Origin: Pseudomonadota bacterium
GTDB lineage: Bacteria > Pseudomonadota > Alphaproteobacteria > Rhizobiales > Kaistiaceae
Assembly: GCA_023433185.1 (NCBI GenBank)
Contig: JAEZEN010000532.1
Coordinates: forward strand, 1 to 16,070
Direction of reading: 5' to 3'
DNA: 16,070 nt
In this document: in pieces, positions 1 through 7,298 of the stretch
How positions within the stretch are numbered: position 1 is the stretch's first letter
Layout of the letters: every line of letters begins with the position of its first letter
Position numbers and translations under genes: made by a program
The notes under the pieces: model-generated
Database searches by the model: none
Told to the model about the DNA's origin: nothing
What the model saw: the letters and a program-made list of their open reading frames with translations, nothing else

Positions 1-2
1 GC

Positions 3-308
3 GGCATCAAGGCGATCGGCAACGTCATCGACACGTCCGCCGACTATCCCGGCACCATCCTCGCCTCGGCACTGTGGCACATGGAGCCGTCGGTCGACGC
101 GGCGATCGCAGCGGTCGTCGATGGCACCTACACGGCCGAGGACTACAGCAAGTACTCCTACATGGGCGTCGGCGGCGGCTCCCTGGTCTTCGACGAATCG
201 CTGGTCGAGGCCGACATCGCCGCGCAGGTCGAGGCGAAACAGGCCGAGATCCTCGCCGGCAGCTTCACCGTCGAGATCGACGACGACGAGCCCAAGTCGT
301 CGAACTAG
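3..308 (+). CDS. BMP-family ABC transporter substrate-binding protein, C-terminal part
   Basis: This is the last 101 codons of a periplasmic binding protein; the 5' part lies outside the window. The frame is open from base 3, and the first visible ATG (81) is internal because the residues before it (GIKAIGNVIDTSADYPGTI) are typical of the BMP/PnrA lipoprotein family. The pattern of a TSADYPG-like segment, a variable helix and a C-terminal GGGSLVFDESLV stretch fits this family, which binds nucleosides or related ligands for a RbsA/RbsC-like importer. The ATPase and two permease genes of the same importer follow on the same strand after 225 nt. The ligand cannot be read from this fragment; nucleoside is inferred from the family and from the cytosine deaminase downstream. 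The tail after residue 90 is acidic (DDDEP), which is unremarkable. Confidence 0.85.
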   Translation, partial: GIKAIGNVIDTSADYPGTILASALWHMEPSVDAAIAAVVDGTYTAEDYSKYSYMGVGGGSLVFDESLVEADIAAQVEAKQAEILAGSFTVEIDDDEPKSSN

Positions 309-349
309 CCTGCGTTCGCGAAAGCCGGGTCGTGGTGTTGCTCGCCGTT

Positions 350-397
350 CGAGACCCCCTCCCATCCTCCCCCTTGCAGGGGGAGGGGGAGCAGGGT
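350..397 (+). repeat. Intergenic palindromic repeat, copy A
   Basis: A GC-rich palindromic element with core CTCCCCCT-TGC-AGGGGGAG (367-385, 8-bp stem, 3-nt loop) flanked by GACCCCCTCCCA on the left. Elements of this CCCTCCCCCTTGCAGGG type are frequent between genes in Rhizobiales and relatives (general knowledge). An inverted, near-identical copy lies about 55 nt downstream, so the transcript between the binding-protein and ATPase genes can fold into a long stem. Confidence 0.75.
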
Positions 398-448
398 GTG
401 GCGTCGAGTCTTGAACGGCGGTGTCGTCGACACGCGCCGGTGCCGATA

Positions 449-490
449 GGTCCCCTGCCCCTGCAAGGGGGAGGCCGGGAGGGGGTCCCC
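449..490 (-). repeat. Intergenic palindromic repeat, copy B (inverted)
   Basis: Read on the minus strand this gives GACCCCCTCCCGGCCTCC followed by CCCTTGCAGGGGCAGGGGA, matching copy A with a few substitutions. Its own internal stem is imperfect (one arm carries a substitution), while pairing with copy A is extensive. It ends 43 nt before the ATPase start codon. It may stabilise the 3' end of the upstream message or partly terminate transcription, so that binding protein exceeds the membrane parts; that role is inference. Confidence 0.7.
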
Positions 491-533
491 AGCGGACTTC
501 GGCGACTGTGGCGCGCGGTTTCGGTTCCATTCC

Positions 534-2072
534 ATGCCTGACGCCCCCGTCGTCCTCCGCCTCGCCGGAATCACCAAGCGGTTCGGCCCGCTCGTCGCCA
601 ACGACGCGATCGAACTCGAGCTTCGCCGCGGCGAGGTCCTGGCACTGCTCGGCGAGAACGGCGCCGGCAAGACGACGCTGATGAACATCCTCTTCGGCCA
701 CTATGTCGCCGACGAGGGGACCGTCTCGGTGGCAGGCGCTGACGGCGTGCTTCAGCCGCTGCCGCCGGGCTCGCCCCATGCGGCGCTTGCGGCCGGCATC
801 GGCATGGTCCACCAGCACTTCACGCTCGCGGAGAACCTCTCCGGCCTCGAGAACATCATGCTCGGCACCGAGCCGATCCTCCGCCTGCGGAAGCGCAGCG
901 GCGCCGCCCGGCGGAAGGTCGAGGCGGTGATGCGCGAGTCGGGCCTCGCGGTCGACCTCGATGTCCAGGTGTCGCGGCTGACGGTGGGCGAGCGCCAGCG
1001 GGTCGAGATCCTGAAGGCGCTCTATCGCGATGCCCGCATCCTCGTCCTCGACGAGCCGACCGCGGTGCTGACGCCGACCGAGGCCGACGGGCTGTTCGCC
1101 ACGGTAAGGTCGCTGGCGGCCAGGGGCCTCGCCGTGGTCTTCATCTCGCACAAGCTCGGCGAAGTCCTCGCCGTCTCGAACCGGATCGCAGTCCTGCGTG
1201 GCGGCCGGAAGGCCGGCGAGATGGCGACCGCCGATGCCGATCGGCGGAGCATCGCCGAGATGATGGTCGGCCGGGAAGTTCCCGCCAGTCGCCGTCCACC
1301 GCGGGCGCGCGGGGCGGACCTCCTCGTGCTCGACCGCGTGAGCCTCGAAGGCGGCCATCGCCAGACGCTCCGGGAGGCCAGCATCGCCGTCGCCGAAGGC
1401 GAGATCGTGGGCATAGCCGGCGTCTCCGGCAACGGCCAGGCGGCGCTGGCCGCGCTCGTCGCGGGGCTGGCGCGGCCGAGCGCGGGGACGATTCGGCTCT
1501 ACGGCGAGCCCGTCTCCCGCCACGATCCGCGCCGCTTCGCCCGCGCCGGGATCGCCCGCATTCCCGAGGACCGCCACCACGACGGTGTCGTCGGCGCCAT
1601 GACGGTCGCCGAGAACGTGGCGCTCGAGGAGATCCGCGAGCCGCGCTTCCAGCGCGGCGGGTTCGTCCGCTTCGGCGCCATCCGCACCCGGGCGGCGCAG
1701 GCGATCCGCGACTACGACGTCCGCTGCCAGGGCCCGGACGTGCCGGCGCGGCTGCTGTCCGGCGGCAACATCCAGAAGCTCATCCTCGCCCGCGTGCTCG
1801 ACCGCAGCCCGCGGCTGGTGCTCGCCAACCAGCCGACCCGCGGCCTCGACATCGGCGCCCAGACCGACGTCCATCGCCGCCTGCTCGAGGCGCGCGGCCG
1901 CGGCGCCGGCGTGCTCCTCATCTCGGAGGATCTCGACGAACTGATGATGCTCTCCGACCGCATCGCGGTGATGTATGGCGGGCGTCTTTCCGAACCGCTC
2001 CCGGCCGACGGTCTCGACCGCGGCACGCTCGGCATGATGATGGCCGGCCACGCCGAGGAGCGCGCGGCGTGA
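534..2072 (+). CDS. Nucleoside-type ABC transporter, double ATP-binding protein
   Basis: A 512-residue cytoplasmic ATPase with two fused ABC domains, the usual size for RbsA/YufO-like subunits of BMP-type importers. The first domain is complete: Walker A GENGAGKTT (40-48), Q-loop Gln94, signature LTVGERQ (149-155), Walker B ILVLDEP (169-175) and switch His206. The second domain is degenerate, as is normal in this family: GVSGNGQ replaces Walker A (296-302), the signature LLSGGNIQ is kept (407-414), and the Walker B region reads RLVLANQ (427-433), with Asn-Gln in place of Asp-Glu. Only one of the two composite sites should therefore hydrolyse ATP well. The stop codon overlaps the GTG start of the first permease by 4 nt, indicating translational coupling. 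Substrate (nucleosides) is inferred from the family. Confidence 0.93.
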   Translation: MPDAPVVLRLAGITKRFGPLVANDAIELELRRGEVLALLGENGAGKTTLMNILFGHYVADEGTVSVAGADGVLQPLPPGSPHAALAAGIGMVHQHFTLAENLSGLENIMLGTEPILRLRKRSGAARRKVEAVMRESGLAVDLDVQVSRLTVGERQRVEILKALYRDARILVLDEPTAVLTPTEADGLFATVRSLAARGLAVVFISHKLGEVLAVSNRIAVLRGGRKAGEMATADADRRSIAEMMVGREVPASRRPPRARGADLLVLDRVSLEGGHRQTLREASIAVAEGEIVGIAGVSGNGQAALAALVAGLARPSAGTIRLYGEPVSRHDPRRFARAGIARIPEDRHHDGVVGAMTVAENVALEEIREPRFQRGGFVRFGAIRTRAAQAIRDYDVRCQGPDVPARLLSGGNIQKLILARVLDRSPRLVLANQPTRGLDIGAQTDVHRRLLEARGRGAGVLLISEDLDELMMLSDRIAVMYGGRLSEPLPADGLDRGTLGMMMAGHAEERAA

Positions 2073-3151
2073 TCGTCATCGAGCCCCGTCCCGCCCTGTC
2101 GCCCGCCCTTGCCGTGTCCGCCCCGGTGCTTGCCGGCGCCGCGGCCCTGCTCATCGCCGCGATCCCGATCGCCTTCGCCGGCGCCAACCCGATCGCCGCC
2201 TATGGCTACATGATCACCGGCGCCTTCGGCTCGCTCTTCGCCTTCTCCGAGACGCTGACCCGCACCACGCCGCTGATCCTCACCGGGCTCGCCGCCGCCG
2301 TCGCATTCCGGGCGCGGCTGTGGAACATCGGCGGGGAGGGGCAACTCTACGCCGGGGCGCTGGCCGCGGTCGCCATCGGCAGCGGGGCGATCGACGCGCC
2401 GTCATGGATCATGATCCCGCTGGTACTGGCCGCCGGCGCGATTGCCGGAGCGCTCTTCTTCCTCGGCCCCGCCGTCCTCAAGCTGAAGTTCGGCGCCGAC
2501 GAGGTGGTGACGACGCTGCTCCTCAATTTCGTCATGCTGCTCTTCGTTCAGATGATGCTGGAGGGGCCTCTCAAGGACCCGATGAGCCTCGGCTGGCCGC
2601 AGTCGGCGCCGATCACGGATGCCGCGGCGCTGCCGACCCTGATCCCGCGCATGCGCGTCCATGCCGGCCTGATCCTCGGCCTCGTCGCGGTGCTTCTCGT
2701 CTGGGTGATGATGAAGCGCACGGTCTGGGGCATGGAGATCCGCGCCGTCGGCGAGAACGCGCCCGCGGCGCGCTTCGCCGGCATCCCGGTGACGGCGACG
2801 GTGCTCCGGGTGGCGCTGTTCTCCGGGGCGCTCGCCGGCCTTGCCGGGGTCGGCGAGGTCGCGGGCCTCAAGGGGTATCTGACCTCGGACCTGTCACCCG
2901 GCTTCGGCTATTCGGGCATCGTCGTCGCCATGCTCGCCGGCCTGTCGCCGCTCGGCGTGGTCGCCGCCGCGCTGTTCATCGCGAGCGTCTTCGTCGGCGC
3001 CGATTCGATGAGCCGCGGGCTCGGCGTCGCCTCCTACATCGCCGACCTGGTGGTGGCGCTGTCCCTCCTCTGCGTGCTCGTCGGCGGGTTCTTCACCCGC
3101 TTCCGCCTGCGCTGGAAGGGCCGGGCGGCCCACACTGCGGTGCGGCCATGA
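2069..3151 (+). CDS. Nucleoside-type ABC transporter permease 1
   Basis: A 360-residue polytopic inner-membrane protein of the BPD_transp_2 (RbsC/YufP-like) family. Hydrophobic segments begin at about residue 15 and recur to about 345; the conserved loop WNIGGEGQLYAGA (about 85-97) and the cytoplasmic coupling segment GENAPAARFAGI (about 231-242) are hallmarks of this family. The start is GTG at 2069, within the GTGA that also ends the ATPase gene. The tail after the last membrane segment is basic (RFRLRWKGR), consistent with a cytoplasmic C terminus. It should form a heterodimer with the permease encoded 52 nt downstream. Confidence 0.92.
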   Translation: MIVIEPRPALSPALAVSAPVLAGAAALLIAAIPIAFAGANPIAAYGYMITGAFGSLFAFSETLTRTTPLILTGLAAAVAFRARLWNIGGEGQLYAGALAAVAIGSGAIDAPSWIMIPLVLAAGAIAGALFFLGPAVLKLKFGADEVVTTLLLNFVMLLFVQMMLEGPLKDPMSLGWPQSAPITDAAALPTLIPRMRVHAGLILGLVAVLLVWVMMKRTVWGMEIRAVGENAPAARFAGIPVTATVLRVALFSGALAGLAGVGEVAGLKGYLTSDLSPGFGYSGIVVAMLAGLSPLGVVAAALFIASVFVGADSMSRGLGVASYIADLVVALSLLCVLVGGFFTRFRLRWKGRAAHTAVRP

Positions 3152-3203
3152 GGCCGAGGCAGGTGGATCCATATCGCCGCACGGCGCGGCCGGTGTCCTG
3201 ACC

Positions 3204-4145
3204 ATGGATCTCCTCGACATCCTCCTCTCGGCGAACTTCTGGGCGGCCTCGATCCGCATCGCGACGCCGCTGATCTTCGGCGTGCTCGGGGCGCTGATCT
3301 GCGAGCGTGCGGGCGTGCTCAATCTCGGCATCGAGGGCATCTTCACCGCCGGCGCCATGGCCGGGTGGATGGCGGTCTGGCTCGGGCTCGACCTGTGGCC
3401 GGCCCTGCTCGTGGTGCTCATCGTCGGCGGTGTCTTCGGGCTCCTGCACGCCGTGCTCACCGTGCCCTTCGGCCTGTCGCAGCACGTTTCCGGCATCGGC
3501 ATCACGCTGCTCGCGACCAGTCTTTCCTACTTCATCTACCGAACCGCGCTCCCGAGCGTTTCGAGCCCGCCGCGCATCGAGCCGTTCCGGCCGCTGTCGA
3601 TCCCCGGCCTGTCCGACCTGCCGTTCCTCGGGCCGGCACTGTTCAGCCAGACGGCGCTCACCTACCTCGCCTTCGCGCTGGTCGCGGTGGTGGCGTGGGT
3701 GCTCTACCGCACGCCGCTCGGCCTCGCGCTGCGCGCCGTCGGCGACAACCCGGATTCGGTCGATGCGCAGGGCCTCTCGGTCTACGCGCTCCGCACCGGG
3801 GCGGTGGTCGCGGGCTCGGCGCTGATGGCGCTGGGCGGCGCCTTCCTCACCATGTCGGCCTTCGATGCGTTCTTCTTCGGCATGGTCAACGGCCGCGGCT
3901 GGATCTGCATCGCGCTCACCGTGTTTGCCTCGTGGCGGCCGGGCAAGGCGCTGCTCGGCGCGCTGCTCTTCGGCGCCTTCGACGCCTTTCAGGTGCGGCT
4001 CCAGACCCAGGTCGGCGCCTTCCTGCCGAGCCAGGTCTTCCTGATGCTGCCCTACCTCCTCGCCATCGTCGCGCTGGTGGTTGTGGCCCGAAAGGCCGAC
4101 TATCCGCGCGCCATGCTGATCCCGTGGTTCAAGGGATCGCGGTGA
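3204..4145 (+). CDS. Nucleoside-type ABC transporter permease 2
   Basis: A 313-residue permease of the YufQ-like branch, shorter than its partner as usual. The motif GVLNLGIEGIFTAGA (about 35-49) and the coupling loop GDNPDSVDAQGLSV (about 181-194) identify the BPD_transp_2 family; around eight hydrophobic segments span the protein. It begins with ATG 52 nt after permease 1 and no strong ribosome binding site is visible (CCTGACC precedes the ATG). It ends just before the remnant of a toxin-antitoxin locus on the other strand. With the ATPase, permease 1 and the binding protein it completes a BMP-type importer. Confidence 0.92.
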   Translation: MDLLDILLSANFWAASIRIATPLIFGVLGALICERAGVLNLGIEGIFTAGAMAGWMAVWLGLDLWPALLVVLIVGGVFGLLHAVLTVPFGLSQHVSGIGITLLATSLSYFIYRTALPSVSSPPRIEPFRPLSIPGLSDLPFLGPALFSQTALTYLAFALVAVVAWVLYRTPLGLALRAVGDNPDSVDAQGLSVYALRTGAVVAGSALMALGGAFLTMSAFDAFFFGMVNGRGWICIALTVFASWRPGKALLGALLFGAFDAFQVRLQTQVGAFLPSQVFLMLPYLLAIVALVVVARKADYPRAMLIPWFKGSR

Positions 4146-4149
4146 GGCG

Positions 4150-4397
4150 TCAGATGTCGAGCACAGGGATGCCGAGTGTTTCCGCGGTGCGATGCATTCT
4201 GGCGTCGAAGGTCGCCAGCGGCGCCGCAAGCCGCCTTGCGATGACGAGATGGAGGACGTCGGGCGCTGCCAAGGGCGCTTCAAGACGGCGCAATTCGGTC
4301 TCGGTTGCACGGATGTCGTCGCTCAGGACAGCAATTCGAACCGCTCCCCTTGCACGATGAGGGGAACCAGGACGCTCGTGTCCAGATAGACGCTCAA
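4150..4397 (-). pseudogene. PIN-domain (VapC-like) toxin remnant
   Basis: Read on the minus strand, a TTG codon at 4397 opens LSVYLDTSVLVPLIV, the N-terminal strand of a PIN ribonuclease with its first catalytic Asp. After about 24 codons the frame hits TGA. In the next frame the sequence resumes as the PIN C terminus: PDVLHLVIARR, then LATFDARM and GIPVLDI before a stop at 4150. The whole remnant is 248 nt, whereas PIN toxins of this type are usually about 125-140 codons, so some 45-50 codons carrying the second acidic residue are gone and the ends are out of frame. It cannot make an active toxin. Its TTG start overlaps the antitoxin stop (TTGA), the normal layout of such pairs. Confidence 0.78.
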
Positions 4398-4631
4398 TGC
4401 TCGCCTTCGTCCCGCATCGTCCGAACCAGCGAGACGGCGTCTATCGTCCGGGACAGTCGTGCCGGGCGATTAGCCTTCAGCCAGTCGAGGGGACTCTCGG
4501 TAGTAACGGGCAACGACCGGAGCTCGGCGATCACGGCGCCGTCGCGCGTGATCAGCACGTCCTCGCCAGCGCGCGCGCTCGATCAGCTCCGGCAGTTTCT
4601 CTGCGGCTTCCGCCACCGTATGCTTGCCCAT
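4394..4631 (-). pseudogene. Phd/YefM-type antitoxin, frameshifted
   Basis: The minus strand starts MGKHTVAEAAEKLPELIERA, typical of Phd/YefM antitoxins (a transcriptional autorepressor that also blocks its toxin). The frame then breaks inside an alternating GC tract at 4569-4578. The adjacent frame continues as AGEDVLITRDGAVIAEL, the expected second strand, and ends MRDEGEH just at the toxin start. Adding one GC unit to the tract restores a single frame, so loss of one dinucleotide by slippage is the simplest explanation. Start at 4631 was chosen because the family begins there; an in-frame ATG at 4667 adds residues with no family resemblance. Antitoxin and toxin are both broken, so the pair is a fossil. 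Confidence 0.78.
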
Positions 4632-4697
4632 CTGCCATAGATACGAGCGCGGCGGCTGCCTGTCCACGCCGCCTGCCAGTCCCGGGACCTCTCAGCC

Positions 4698-5993
4698 ATG
4701 AGCATCGACCTCCTCGTCAAGAACGCGACCCTTCCCGACGGCCGGAGCGGCGTCGACATCGCCTGTGCGGGCGGCCGGATCACGGCCGTCGAACCGGGGA
4801 TCACGGCCGAGGCCGGAAGGACCATCGACGCCGGCGGGCGGCTGGTCGCGCCGCCCTTCGTCGACTGCCATTTCCATATGGACGCCACGCTTTCGCTCGG
4901 CCTGCCGCGGCTCAACCAGTCGGGCACGCTGCTCGAGGGCATCGCGCTGTGGGGCGAGCTCAAGCCGCTGCTCACCCACGAGGCGGTGAAGGAGCGCGCG
5001 CTCCGCTACATCGACCTTGCGGTCAGCCAGGGGATGCTCGCCATCCGCACCCATGTCGACGTCTGCGACGACCGCCTGCTCGCCGTCGAGGCGCTGCTCG
5101 ACGTGAAGAAGACCGTCGCGCCGTGGCTCGATCTCCAGCTGGTCGCCTTTCCGCAGGACGGCTACTACCGCTACCCCAATGCCGCGCGGAACCTCGATCG
5201 TGCGCTCGACCTCGGGGTCGACATCGTCGGCGGCATCCCGCATTTCGAGCGCAGGATGGCCGACGGGGCGCGCTCGATGACGGCGCTGTGCGAGATCGCG
5301 GCGAAGCGCGGGCTGCTCGTCGACATCCACTGCGACGAGACCGACGACCCGCTGTCGCGCCAAATCGAGGCCCTGACCTGCGAGACGCAGCGCCTCGGCC
5401 TGGGCGGCCGTGTCGCCGGCTCGCACCTCACCTCGATGCACTCGATGGACAACTACTACGTCTCGAAGCTCCTGCCGCTGATGGCCGAAGCCGGCGTCTC
5501 CGCGATCGCCAATCCTCTGATCAACATCGTCATCCAGGGCCGCCACGACACCTATCCCAAGCGCCGTGGCCAGACCCGCGTGCCGGAGATGCGCAAGCAC
5601 GGCATCCCGGTCGCCTTCGGCCACGACTGCGTGATGGACCCCTGGTACTCGCTCGGCCAGGGCGACATGCTGGAGGTCGCCTCGATGGGCCTCCATGTCG
5701 GCCACATGACCAGCCGCGACGACATGCGCTTCGCCTTCGCCGCCGTCACCGAGGCGCCGGCGGCGATCATGCACATCGACGGCTATGGCCTCGCGCCGGG
5801 CTGCAACGCCGACATGGTGCTGCTGCAGGCCGCCGACCCGATCGAGGCGATCCGCCTCAAGGCCACCCGGCTTGCGGTCATCCGGCGGGGCAGGGTCATT
5901 GCCGAGACGCCGGCGCGGAAGACGGCGCTCGACCTGCCCGGGCGCCCCCGCAGCATCGATCCCGCGGACTACGCGCCGCCTGCCGCCGGCTGA
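4698..5993 (+). CDS. codA: Cytosine deaminase-like amidohydrolase
   Basis: A 431-residue metal-dependent amidohydrolase very close in layout to E. coli CodA, which converts cytosine to uracil and ammonia. Visible active-site residues are HFH (58-60), Gln153 in FPQDG, His211 and Glu214 in HCDETDD, His243 in GSHLTSMHS and Asp310 in GHDCVMDPW. Other family landmarks are NQSGTLLEG, THVDV, PHFE, NPLINI-QGR-DTYPKRRG and GLHVGHM. The residue after Asp310 is Cys311, where E. coli CodA has Asp314 near the pyrimidine ring, so the preferred base could differ (cytosine, isocytosine or a related ring). The gene lies downstream of the nucleoside-type importer, supporting a salvage role. Its last 25 nt overlap the convergent DUF763 gene. 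Confidence 0.88.
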   Translation: MSIDLLVKNATLPDGRSGVDIACAGGRITAVEPGITAEAGRTIDAGGRLVAPPFVDCHFHMDATLSLGLPRLNQSGTLLEGIALWGELKPLLTHEAVKERALRYIDLAVSQGMLAIRTHVDVCDDRLLAVEALLDVKKTVAPWLDLQLVAFPQDGYYRYPNAARNLDRALDLGVDIVGGIPHFERRMADGARSMTALCEIAAKRGLLVDIHCDETDDPLSRQIEALTCETQRLGLGGRVAGSHLTSMHSMDNYYVSKLLPLMAEAGVSAIANPLINIVIQGRHDTYPKRRGQTRVPEMRKHGIPVAFGHDCVMDPWYSLGQGDMLEVASMGLHVGHMTSRDDMRFAFAAVTEAPAAIMHIDGYGLAPGCNADMVLLQAADPIEAIRLKATRLAVIRRGRVIAETPARKTALDLPGRPRSIDPADYAPPAAG

Positions 5994-7231
5994 GGCGTCG
6001 CGGTGGGCGGCTCGGCGTCGCCGAAGACGGTACGCCCCTGGTACTCATGCGAGGCGGCGCGCTCCCTGGCGATGAGCTCGGCCTGCGTCGGGCCGGTCGC
6101 GACCCGCTCCAGGCGCCGCGCTTCCGCGTCGAGGCGGCGGATCGCGCCGAGTTCCTCGTCGCGGCCGAGCTTCGCCTTAGTCACCGCCGACTTGAGCACG
6201 CGGATCGTTTCGTCATAGACGCGGAGCGGGACCGGGAAGGGGTGCCCGTCCTTGCCGCCATGGGCATAGGAGAAGCGGCCGGGGTCGGTGAAGCGGCAAG
6301 GCGTGCCGTGGACCACCTCGGCGACCATCGCCAGCGCCTTCACCGTCCGCTCGCCGATGCCGGGCACGAGCAGGAGGTCGGCGAAGTCCTCGGGGCCGCG
6401 GTCGGCCGCGGCGGCGAGAGCGCCGTGGAGGCGGCGGAGGACGACATCGCCGCTGCGCAGGTCGTGGTGCGCCGGCATCACGAGGTGCGGGAGGAGCGGC
6501 TGCAGCGCCGGGGTCGCGTCAGGTTGTCCGATGGCCGCGTATTCGCGGACGATCCCGTCAGGGCCCAAGGCCGCGAACAGTTCGAGCTGCGCCCGTCGCG
6601 AAGGCGCCGCACGGTGATCCGTGAGGTTGACGATGCGGCCCTGGCCGGTGCCGTCGATCGCCGCGTGCGGCGCGTCGACAAAGCTCGTCAGCCCCTCCGA
6701 GAGCCAGTGGTAGCGGCGCGCCTGGCGGGCGTCGCCCTTCATGCCCTGCTGGACCACCACCCACTTGCCGTCGTCGGCGACGACGAAGCCGTGCAGGTAG
6801 AGCTGGAAGCCGTCCTGAACGGCGGCGCTGTCGACCTTCGCGACGAGCCGGCTGGCGCGCGCCAGCGCCGCGCCGTCGAAGCCGACGCGGCCGCCGATGA
6901 CGACCAGCTCGTCCGGGGTTCTGCGCGAGTGGCGCCCCCGCCCGCCGCAGACGTGCAGGCCGAGTTCGCCCGACAGCGGCGCGAGGCCGCGCTTGAGGGC
7001 GCCGATGACGCTGGTGGTGATGCCGGAGGAATGCCAGTCCATCCCCATCACCGCACCGAAGGACTGGAACCAGAAGGGGTGGGCCAGCCGGCGGAGCAGC
7101 TCGTCCCGGCCATAGGCGTGGACGATCGCCTCGGATATCACGGCACCAAGCCTCGCCATGCGCTCCGCCAGCCAGCGCGGCACACGGCCGCCATGAAGCG
7201 GAAGGTCGGCGCTTCCGGAGCGGCTGGTCAT
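5969..7231 (-). CDS. DUF763 domain protein
   Basis: A 420-residue cytoplasmic protein of the DUF763 family, recognised from the opening SADLPLHGGRVPRWL (7-21), the segment FGAVMGMDWHSSGITTSVIGALK (split: 58-70 and 71-80) and HVCGGRGRHSRRTP. The biochemical role of the family is not established to my knowledge. Residues about 286-302 (LLLVPGIGERTVKALAM) resemble a helix-hairpin-helix DNA-binding motif, followed by a conserved-looking PFPVPLRVYDETI segment, so nucleic-acid binding is a reasonable inference only. The C-terminal 50 residues are charged and low in hydrophobicity. It is convergent with the cytosine deaminase gene and shares 25 nt with it, and lies 67 nt downstream of the GGDEF-EAL gene on the same strand. 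Confidence 0.85.
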   Translation of the reverse strand: MTSRSGSADLPLHGGRVPRWLAERMARLGAVISEAIVHAYGRDELLRRLAHPFWFQSFGAVMGMDWHSSGITTSVIGALKRGLAPLSGELGLHVCGGRGRHSRRTPDELVVIGGRVGFDGAALARASRLVAKVDSAAVQDGFQLYLHGFVVADDGKWVVVQQGMKGDARQARRYHWLSEGLTSFVDAPHAAIDGTGQGRIVNLTDHRAAPSRRAQLELFAALGPDGIVREYAAIGQPDATPALQPLLPHLVMPAHHDLRSGDVVLRRLHGALAAAADRGPEDFADLLLVPGIGERTVKALAMVAEVVHGTPCRFTDPGRFSYAHGGKDGHPFPVPLRVYDETIRVLKSAVTKAKLGRDEELGAIRRLDAEARRLERVATGPTQAELIARERAASHEYQGRTVFGDAEPPTATPQPAAGGA

Positions 7232-7298
7232 CGGCGTTTCAGGGGCGAGGGCGGTGGATCATCGCCTCAGCATATCAGAACAAAGGTCGAACGAAAGC

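Noticed and set aside
3093..4310. 405-codon open frame on the minus strand
   Set aside because: Antisense to permease 2 and overlapping the PIN remnant in a wrong frame; highly charged, without domain signals.
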